Shown in pieces: positions 56,634 to 64,000 of a stretch of 64,000 nucleotides of DNA. The DNA is taken from the NCBI GenBank assembly GCA_002964805.2, contig PUDQ02000001.1, forward strand, positions 930,001-994,000, read 5' to 3'. This DNA comes from Trametes villosa. Its lineage: Eukaryota; Basidiomycota; Agaricomycetes; Polyporales; Polyporaceae. The stretch's first letter is position 1, and every line of letters begins with the position of its first letter. A program made the position numbers and the translations under genes. The notes beneath the pieces are model-generated. The model was not told the DNA's origin. It searched no databases and saw only the letters and a list, made by a program, of their open reading frames with translations.

Positions 56634-57440
56634 TCATGATAATACAGACTGGTTGATCCATCAGTAACTGAACGACGGGAGATATCCAGACTCACTGTTA
56701 CAGGTGCGACTTCGTCCAATACCTTCGCCGTTCCCTCCACTATAATTTTCCACTCGATGCTGTGCAACCTTTCTTCGAACGCCTCTATGGGCTCCCCTGG
56801 GAGAATCTCCACCTCCCGGACTAGGACAGGCTCACCACGGTCGACCTCTTTCACCACGCGATGGACCATAGCGCCAGAGTGCTTGATCTCCCCCTTCTGG
56901 AAGGCCTCGTACGCCCTCTCTATCGCGTGCGCACCATCGAATGCGCCCGGGAGAGCGGGGTGGAGGTTGATCACCGGGATGGGTCTCTCTACCCGCTTCT
57001 CGCCATCGTACGGTCGATCGCCGTTGACGACGTCGAGGAAGCCCTCGCCCATGATGTGCATCCAGCCGGCAAGGACGACGAGGTCGGGGTTCTCCTTCGC
57101 GACTATGCGGGCGACCTCCACATCGTAATCGTCTCGCGTCTTGCCAGGGTTGGCTTTTAGGTAGGGTTGGAGGCCAAGGTATGCAGTAGGTATAGGGGGG
57201 ATGGCTTGCGCAGCGCGAGTCAAGCCGTACGCTGCCTTGCGGTTGGAAAGCACGAGGGAAATTCGAGCGGAGGGAAGCGCAGGTGTGTTCTGTGCGTCGA
57301 TTAAAGCCTGCAGATTCGTCCCTGTATGCGCGCGCACTCCATAAGCAATGAGACATGGGTGATACCTAGTGGAACATACCTGAGCCTGATATGAGCACAA
57401 CGATGCGCCTTTCACGCCCCTCCGAGGTTGTTGTCGACAT
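56634..57440 (-). CDS. ADE8: Phosphoribosylglycinamide formyltransferase (GART)
   Basis: Purine synthesis, step 3: transfers formyl from 10-formyl-THF to GAR. Start MSTTTSEGRERRIVVLISGS, joined over a 60-base intron to GTNLQALIDAQNTPALPSAR. Then ISLVLSNRKAAYGLTRA, NPDLVVLAGWMHIMGEGFL and the active-site block VINLHPALPGAFDG with catalytic Asn and His. The catalytic Asp is in VDRGEPVLVREV. The C-end IEWKIIVEGTAKVLDEVAP is typical. A 47-base intron (GTGAGT to CAACCAG, with a CTGAT branch site) gives a final SVLS and stop at 56634. Reading straight through instead adds about 70 unrelated residues to 56429, so the spliced end is preferred. Monofunctional, as in fungi. About 230 residues. Confidence 0.9.
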
Positions 57441-58518
57441 AACGTTGAACAGTGATCAGGGATGGTGGGATGTGCTCCTGGAGCTGCTGCTAAACTTTAC
57501 TATTTAGCATGCATCTGCTTCAGGAACACTAGAATAGGGTTAGGGTGTGCGCGGAATCCGGATGCTCGGATGAAGGCTTGTCGATATGTTCGTAGCGTCC
57601 TGACGTCAACATCGCTTCTCTCGCAAAGTCGCGCGTGTTTTGGGGGATGAGACGTGCATCACTCGTCTACAGCTGAGATCACTAGCGGTGGGGAGCCCGC
57701 ACAGCAGCGACGGGATGCCCGCCGCGTTTCCAAATCAGGACGCACACCGGACACGCTGATTGGCTCATCCCACGCCGGGGGCAGCGTCGGGTGCGACGGG
57801 GACTTGGGGCGCGTCTTCAACCCGGACAACATGATCAGCTGTCCGCCCACTGCTCGAATCGCGCTCTGCCCGCACGCCAAGCGCATGAACTCCTCCCGCC
57901 AAGGCGCAGGCGGCCTTGCGCTCCCGCAGCACCTGCTAAGAATTACCCGCCTGCCTGAGCCTGGTAGCCATGCCAGCCACCGACGGCCGCACTGACAAGG
58001 GCGCGACCTGGCCAGTGGCAGGTACGTCTTGCGGTCCCCCTCGCGAGGTTGCCGGACGGAACGACAGAAAGTGTCAGAGCTGGAAGGCCAGATCACAAAC
58101 AAGATTGGCGCGTTCCAGTGGTGGACCAGTGTCAAGTCCTCCATCTGCTCGTCGCTAAGGGCAATCGCCCCGGCCGGCCCTCCCTCAAAGCTCTCGCGCC
58201 GCATGCCGCGCGCCCTCGAGCCCTCTCTCCCGCTCCTCCCGCTCTTCTCTCGTTCTTGACCGCCGCGCAGCGTCGCGTTCTCTGTTGGGTGCTTTCCGTA
58301 CAGGACCGGGTCGCCCTTTCGCTGGGATTGTATCTCAGTTTCCTCTGGTCCTCGTAGCGCTTCTCAGCAGGACTGACGCTACGTGCGTACGCTGACCAGC
58401 TGGCTTTTTAAATTATCCTTTATTCTTCTCTGTCGACAATCCTTCAACCATTCCATTCCTTACCCGGTCTTCAAGCCTCTACAAACTCATCCGGAACAAC
58501 AGCAACTCACAAGACATT
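57441..58518. other. 1.1-kb divergent region, GART / seven-helix protein
   Basis: Contains TAGGGTTAGGGT at 57535-57546, two telomere-type units about 95 bases upstream of the GART start, and an AT-rich TTTTTAAATTA at 58405-58415, 104 bases before the membrane-protein start, which could serve as a TATA region. Frames between 57650 and 58260 are open on both strands but show nothing conserved. Confidence 0.5.
57535..57546 (+). promoter_or_regulatory. Telo-box-like site (two TTAGGG-type units)
   Basis: TAGGGTTAGGGT in the GART/membrane-protein divergent gap. It resembles a Myb-type (Tbf1/Rap1/TRF) target. Too short to be an interstitial telomere. Its function is a guess from the match. Confidence 0.4.
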
Positions 58519-61500
58519 ATGGTCGGCCAAACAGCTAAACCTGGCGCTGCGTTTGCCGCTCTCAGCAACGATGCTGCGGTACGCACTGCGAACTCACACA
58601 CCTCGGTTTTTGTGCTGAGGCCCGTATAGATCCAGTTCATACTCGCCGACATACCACTCTTCGCCGTGGGGATTTTGGCGTTCGGGGTGTTGACGTTCTT
58701 CTTCCTGATGAAGCGCGTTGACAAGTGAGTACTCCCGCTTACAACGTCCGAACAGGGTGCCTTGAATTGAGCTTCTTCCAGATGGGTCTTCTGCTTGCAT
58801 CTGTCGGTCCTCGTAGCCTTCCTTGCCGCACTCTTCGATCTATCGCAGGTCCTTATCCGAGGAAGGCTAGCGGTGGACTTTGGGCTGAACACTGATGGCG
58901 TCTCAGGACTTATCACCGCCCGTGAGGTCTTCTACTCTTTCGCGAATGGTCTCCGCTTCCTGTTCTACTGGGGCTTTGTTGCCACCATCCCAATGGGTGA
59001 AACCATGCCGGAAGGTGCTATGGTTCACAGCGCAAGCTGGCAGCGCTGGGGCATCCTCGGCGAGATCCTCAAGTGGGCGACGCTGTTACTGGTGGCCCTT
59101 GTCACCATCCTCCAGCTCGTGTTCCGAGATGTGGCGGCGTTGCAGAAGATTGGTCCGGTCTACGAGGCGGAGGCGACGCTGGAGATCATCATGTCCGCAG
59201 TGTTCATCCTGAAACTGCTCCTGAACACCTGGGCGCGGTTCCCTGTCGGGACCACGACGCCGACGAAGACATCGATGCTGGTGCAGTACGCACCCATGAT
59301 CGTTGCGCTTCTGTTCAGCCTCTGGATTGCTGTGGGCAACGCCATACTCTGTATGTGATTAACTACTGTCGCATCTTTACTAGTAACTGACATGCAAATA
59401 TAGATGACTTCACGGAAACGGCGCTCGGGCGGTTCCTGCGTGCGATCGAGCTGTACATCCTGATCATCTACATGCTCACCATCTCCTTCCACCACCTCCG
59501 CCACCTCTCCTTCTTCCCCATCTACCGCCCCGCCACGAAGGCGCCCTCCCGCTCCGCGACCTTCAACCAGCGGGACTCGATTGCGAAGCTCGACGATGGG
59601 CGGTTTGCCAGCCCGACGGCTGTCGCGCCCGAGCCGGTCAAGGTCGACTTCATGCAGGTCATCGAGCAGCAGTTCCGCCAGCAGGAGATGCCGCAGACGG
59701 TGATGCGCGACAGCTCGCGCGCGGCGACGATTGAGACCGTCAGCCAGCACCAGTCGATGGCCGCGCGCCTCTCGACGTGGCTCGGTATCGCGCGTCCGCT
59801 GCCCCGCCCGCCACAACCCGGTCAGGATGTGCAGCCGTGGGATGTCGATGCGGAGCGTGGACCCTCTCCGACCTTGGGTACGGCTCAAGCATGGTATGTT
59901 GACGAGAAGCCGCGTGTCGACTCTCCGCCACTCCCTCCCCCGCCTGTCGTCGATGAGGACGAGCTGCGTGGTGTGTCCCCTGTACCGGACTACCTCGAGC
60001 GCGATATTGCTTCGCCTGCCCCGAGCAGCCGTGTGGAGTACCCGTCCGCACCTGGTATCATCGAGCCCGACTCGGATGAGGAGACGACGCCTGTCCCAGA
60101 CAGGGACTGGCGGGATATGGAGTACTCGAACGCCGTGCGGTATTCCGGTGTCGATGAGGACGTGGTCGCGAACGCTCTGAGCCAGCAGTACTACGCCCCG
60201 GACACCTCGCGGCTGCAGCCCTCCGCCGGTATCTCGCCCGCCATCTCGCGCCCCGGCAGCATGGACGCTGACTACCTCGAACCCGGTTACCTTGGCTCTC
60301 CGTACCCCATGTCGCCCATTGGCTCTGCAGCAGTCACCCCCGTCCCGCGCAGCCGCCCGCTCCCGCCGATGCCGCGCCCGTACTCGCAGCTGCTCTCGCC
60401 GAGCTCGCCGCTCCCGCCGGACTCCGCGCGCTCCTCGAACATGTCCATCCTCCTCCGGCGCCAGACCGAGCTCGACGAGTCCATCGCCGCGCTCCGCCTC
60501 TTCTCGCCGTCCAAGGCCGCGTTCGACATGAGTGCCATGCCCGTCCAGCCCGCGCAGTTCTACGCGCAGCAGCCGCAGACGTCCCTCAGCGACGAGAGCC
60601 GCCTCTCCCCCATCCCGAGCATGGAGAGCCCGGAGCTGCCGGCCCCGAGCCCGGACCTGACGCTCGCGACCCCGCGCACGAACGTGCTCCCGACGTCGTC
60701 CGCGCAGAGCGAGTTCTCGTTCAGCAACTTCCCGCACCAGCCGCCGCTGAACCGCGGGAGCATGGACTCGGGCGTCATCCCGCAGCTCGGCATGGGCATC
60801 TCCGTCGAGGCGCCGAGCGAGGCGGGCGACGCGGACGACCGTTCGGCCTCCCCGATGAGCGCGCTGATGCCGCCGCGCATGCCTGCGTCGCGCTTCTCGG
60901 AGGACTCGAGTGTCGCGGAGGGACGCGTACGGAGGGGTACGGATTCGCAGGGGACGCAGTTTGAGATCACGTCCTTCATCGGCAGTGAGTAGCATGCCTT
61001 GACTGCGTCTCTACCCTGGTTACTGACGGCGTGCTCGCAGACCTGTCTGTCCCTGGCAGCAAGAACGACAGCACGATCTCCGCGTCGTCCGCAGCTATCT
61101 CCGACGACGGCTCGGTCAACGTCGCAGTTGTGTCGCGGGCGGACGTCAGCACCGCGCAGTTTGCGCGCCCGACGCTCGTCATCCCGCCTCCTGCTCAGAG
61201 CGAGACCTCCCCGGCAAGCCTCACCGCGCCGCCCCAGCCCTCCCCCGCCGCCATTTCGCCCTCCGGTGCTCGCAGGGCCCTGCCAATGCCCCCCGCCCCG
61301 CAGTTTGCAGCGCAACCCCAACCCGTGCAGCCTGTGCAGCCCGCGCCTGCTGCCACCCCCGCGCCGCGCTTCCGCCGCGCGGTCGGCCTGCCCCCTCGCC
61401 CCCGCCTGTCGGTGGTGAACCTGACGCCCGTCGAGGAGAAGACGTCGCCGACGGACACGGCGGCGACGCTCGTGAGCCCCGCCCAGAGTGGGTCTGGCAC

Positions 61501-61525
61501 CCCTTCGGTGGGGAAGCGGTGGTAA
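58519..61525 (+). CDS. Seven-helix membrane protein with long disordered tail, orphan
   Basis: Start MVGQTAKPGAAFAALSNDAA. Five exons with clean phases give roughly 900 residues. I count seven hydrophobic segments in the first 300: IPLFAVGILAFGVLTFFFLM, VFCLHLSVLVAFLAALFDLS, FYSFANGLRFLFYWGFVATI, ILKWATLLLVALVTILQLVF, LEIIMSAVFILKLLLNTWA, VQYAPMIVALLFSLWIAVGN and FLRAIELYILIIYMLTISFH. Then comes a tail of about 600 residues, rich in Pro, Ser and acidic residues, ending GSGTPSVGKRW. The tail has many SP and TP sites (RPGSMD, PSPTLG), good phosphorylation candidates. Seven helices plus a long tail recall a receptor, but no known fungal GPCR motif is seen. Probably an Agaricomycete-conserved orphan. 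Confidence 0.78.
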
Positions 61526-62012
61526 ACACCGTCACCGTCACTCGCTGTCGCCGTCGTCGTCGCTACCTACCCTGTGTCTGCTACCAAAACTCGGATGAGA
61601 ATCGGAGAGCGGCTACTCTGGGTAAGCCTTCCGATGCCTCCATGCACTTGAGCCTTACGTGCCGATGTAATCGCGCGTACGGTCGCCCGTCACACTGCGG
61701 CCCTGTTTAGCGTATGTATGTGCATACCGTGTGTAGGACCGCGCAGAGGCGACTTGCTTCATGTACAGAGACATCAATTGGACACTATCATTATTCCCTT
61801 CATCTTGTATTATTATACCCCAGCTATCGAAGCTATCGAGCTCCCGTATACGTCGTTCCGCTCGAAAGCAGCTGAGAGCAGGCGCAAATGCGACGCGCCA
61901 CGTACACGTTTGATTAGACGCGGTCACGTGGAGCGCGTCGGTGACGTCAGGCTCCTTTGGGCGGGGCTATATGAAGGCGGGGGCGAGGCAGGGGAATGCA
62001 ACAAACCCCACG
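61526..62012. other. Intergenic, membrane-protein 3' flank and J-protein promoter
   Basis: 487 bases. The final 90 bases have a compact promoter, listed separately. The remainder is AT-richer 3' flank without a gene. Confidence 0.6.
61925..61975 (+). promoter_or_regulatory. Compact promoter of the J-domain gene: E-box, CRE, TATA
   Basis: CACGTG at 61925-61930, a perfect CRE palindrome TGACGTCA at 61942-61949, a GGGCGGGG box at 61959-61966, and TATATGAA at 61968-61975. The start codon at 62013 follows about 40 bases after the TATA, so the leader must be very short. The CRE suggests an ATF/CREB-type bZIP factor, as in fungal stress responses. Factors inferred from motif match. Confidence 0.65.
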
Positions 62013-62895
62013 ATGTCTACCTTCCCTGACTACTACAAGCTCCTCGGTGTCCAGAAGAATGCTACTACAGACGAGATCAGGACGGCGTACAAGAAAGAGT
62101 CGCTCAAGTGAGTATCCCGCATGCCTGGCGGTTTGGCGTGATATTCATCCCTGCAGCCGCGCAGGACACATCCGGATAGGCTCGTAAATGCCACTCCAGC
62201 GGAGAAGCAGGCAGCGACGGAGCGGTTCCAGGTGCGCCCATAGTGCCCAGCTCCTTGGACGGTCTTGCTAATACGCGGATAGGCCGTAGCAGACGCGTAC
62301 TACGTCCTGTCGGACGGTTCCCGACGCAAGGAGTACGACATCCTATACACCACCCGTGGTCCCCAAGAGCGGACAGATCAGCCCAATGCATCCGCCAACT
62401 TCTTCTCGACATTCGCCAACATGTTCGGCGCAGGCGGTGGTGCGGGAGCCCAGCCAAATGCTGGGGCTGCGCCCGGGGATAGGCCGGATGCGGAGCATGT
62501 GTTTGCGGACGTGTTTGAGGAGGTACGTGGTCCTCTCGTGAAGCACACTCTCGACAACTCACTCTCGACGGCAGTTGCTCCGACCCGAGGTCGACCGCCA
62601 TGTCCCATGGTGGACTTGGCTTGGTGCCATTTGCGGGGCGGGTATAGGCTTCATTATCGCCAACATTCCGGGCCTCATGATGGGTGCATATGCTGGGAAC
62701 CGCCTGGGTGCCGTCAGGGACGCGAAAGGGAAGAGCGTCGCCGCGGTGTTCAGCCAGCTAGGAGGCAGCCAGAAAGCCGACGTGCGTTTTCCCCCGCAAT
62801 CATCCGCGGCCATAAAGCACCTAACATGATTTCACGTGTAGATTTTGCGAGCACTGGCCGCGAAGGTCCTGGGTGCAGCTGCGAACTCCTTCTAA
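62013..62895 (+). CDS. J-domain (Hsp40/DnaJ) protein with glycine-zipper membrane segment
   Basis: Co-chaperone that would stimulate Hsp70. Five exons. The J-domain starts at once: MSTFPDYYKLLGVQKNATTD, EIRTAYKKESLK, THPDRL with the essential HPD, whose lysine neighbour is built over intron 1. ADAYYVLSDGSRRKEYD closes it. A Gly/Ala-rich linker follows (FGAGGGAGAQPNAGAAPGDR). Next is a hydrophobic stretch with spaced glycines, ICGAGIGFIIANIPGLMMGA and YAGNRLGA, like a glycine zipper, which could insert in a membrane. It ends AAKVLGAAANSF. There is no zinc finger or classical substrate domain, so it is a class III J-protein. About 220 residues. Location unknown. Confidence 0.88.
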
Positions 62896-63251
62896 TTGTA
62901 CTTACACTCTTATGGTATTGTTGACTTGTGCTAGTGACTTCGTACATGTATGCTTCGTTTGTATAGGACCTTAGTTTTAGCTGTAATGTATCCTGGATGG
63001 ACCCTCACAGTTGTGTGCGCCGCGGAGCCCGGGGTTGTTTACGGACCCTTGTGCGGGCAGGGAAGGCGTCGGGGCTCGGCTCGGCTCCGGGGCGGCCAAA
63101 TCAGGGTGATCGGCGCGGCCAATTTGAGGACGGCGTCGGGGAAGCGACCCTGGCCATCGTCTCCTCCGCCCAATCGATGCTGCTCACGCTCATCACGCTC
63201 CTTCTCTTACGTCCAAATCTCCTAGCTCGTACCGTCTTTTCTTAGCCCACG
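62896..63251. other. Intergenic, J-protein to right-edge gene
   Basis: 356 bases without a convincing frame; 3' flank of the J-protein gene and promoter of the next. A CT-rich run precedes the start at 63252. Confidence 0.5.
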
Positions 63252-64000
63252 ATGACGGAGACGCGTACCTCGCGCGCGAACACGCCCAGGTCGCGTGCCC
63301 CGCAGAGGCCTTCCCAAGGTACCGCAAGTCCTCTAAGCTGCTGCCCGCCACCGTCGGATACCTGAGCTATGCTAAAACGTCTTTCTGCTGTAGCTGCACG
63401 GAGGGCGAGCAGTGTACCTGCAGTTGGGAGTAAGAGGCCAGAATTCGTCCTCGGTACGCACCATGCTCTTCCTAGAAGCGTAATCACAGAACACTTACTC
63501 ATGGTGGTATGTGGCGACTCGTCCAGACTGCGTCCTCATGACTCCGCGGAAACGAAGTGAGCCCCTAGAGTGGGCTAGACTGGGATGTCGCATTGACAAA
63601 GTTTCATGACCTTCGCAGAACGCACCACTTCGCACGAGGATCCTCCGCCCGGCCCAGCGCCCCAGCCACAGGGTTCGCGCCTTGGCGCATTTGCTCTGTA
63701 CGTCTCCGCTGAGTCCTTAGACCTTACTAATGCTCGCCACATCCTGACACTCGACGCTACAGCTCGCAGAAGAAGCTACCCGCCCGTGCAGCTCGGAGTC
63801 GGGCCCGGTCGACGGAGAAGGACACGACTTCGTCCTCAAGCGTACGATCGCGCAGCCAGAAGCGCGCGCCCTCCCCACCTGCACCTACCGAGCGAACCAC
63901 CAGAAGAAGGGCCGCATCCACATCGCGGACAACAGCATCCTATACCACAGAACCATCCACAAGTCAGAGACGGCGCACGTCCTCGCGCGCCTCGGTCGCG
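63252..64000 (+). CDS. Basic Ser/Arg-rich protein, partial at right edge
   Basis: 5' part of a gene that runs out of the window. From MTETRTSRANTPRSRAPQRP I join four introns by frame: AARRASSVPAVGSKRPEFVL, DCVLMTPRKR, TTSHEDPPPGPAPQPQGSRL, then SQKKLPARAARSRARSTEKD and on. The part seen (about 160 residues) is rich in Ser, Arg, Thr and Pro, and likely disordered and nuclear. The short VLMTPRKR motif may be a conserved linear motif. No domain is recognisable, so function is not assigned. The true C-terminal domain lies beyond the edge. Confidence 0.6.

Noticed and set aside
57535..57546. Interstitial telomere
   Set aside because: Only two units; far too short. Kept as a possible factor-binding site instead.
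59160..60995. 611-codon minus-strand frame
   Set aside because: Pure antisense shadow of the GC3-rich tail exon of the seven-helix protein; His/Arg-rich composition is the usual mirror pattern.

Overview
The window is nuclear DNA of a filamentous fungus, most likely an Agaricomycete basidiomycete. The genes are GC-rich and densely split by short introns (about 47-90 bases, with GTRNGT-type donors and CTRAY-type branch points). Many intergenic gaps are under 300 bases. Proteins match the fungal versions of their families. I see no prokaryotic signatures, no intact transposon, no CRISPR array, no rRNA and no convincing tRNA. Exon joins were worked out by hand from splice signals and reading frame, so gene ends are firm but some internal joins are provisional.

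Layout. 0.5-9.5 kb: amino-acid transporter, membrane acyltransferase, mitochondrial small TIM (TIM8), an uncertain 2-kb stretch, then IES1, an INO80-complex subunit. 10.7-19 kb: a basidiomycete orphan protein, saccharopine dehydrogenase (LYS1), the KEOPS ATPase-fold subunit KAE1, and two tandem GT8 glycosyltransferases with a decayed KAE1 fragment between them. 19.6-26.5 kb: a housekeeping block with ribosomal protein eS28, lipoyl synthase, CMC1, PEX11 and fumarase, mostly as divergent pairs. 27-38.8 kb: two large ATPases, the INO80 remodeller and a DHX29-like DEVH helicase. 39-41.7 kb: divergent ribosomal protein eL22 and the H/ACA pseudouridine synthase CBF5. 42.7-48.1 kb: a secreted two-cupredoxin-domain protein and a Fus3/Kss1-type MAP kinase. 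48.9-57.4 kb: SAP-domain protein, flavocytochrome b2-type L-lactate dehydrogenase, HET-domain protein, and glycinamide ribonucleotide formyltransferase. 58.5-64 kb: a seven-helix membrane orphan with a long disordered tail, a J-domain protein, and a basic Ser/Arg-rich gene cut by the window edge.

How the genes relate. Most are unlinked housekeeping genes. Themes that recur are mitochondrial metabolism and biogenesis (TIM8, lipoyl synthase, CMC1, fumarase, perhaps lactate dehydrogenase), translation and RNA modification (eS28, eL22, CBF5, KAE1, DHX29-like), and INO80 chromatin remodelling (INO80 ATPase and IES1, about 18 kb apart on the same strand). The clearest evolutionary event is a segmental duplication of a convergent KAE1/GT8 pair: both GT8 copies survive and the second KAE1 is reduced to a fragment. 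I found no clearly novel multi-gene system. The most unusual items are that duplication, the double-cupredoxin protein, the seven-helix orphan, and a lactate dehydrogenase ending in a peroxisomal-type tripeptide.
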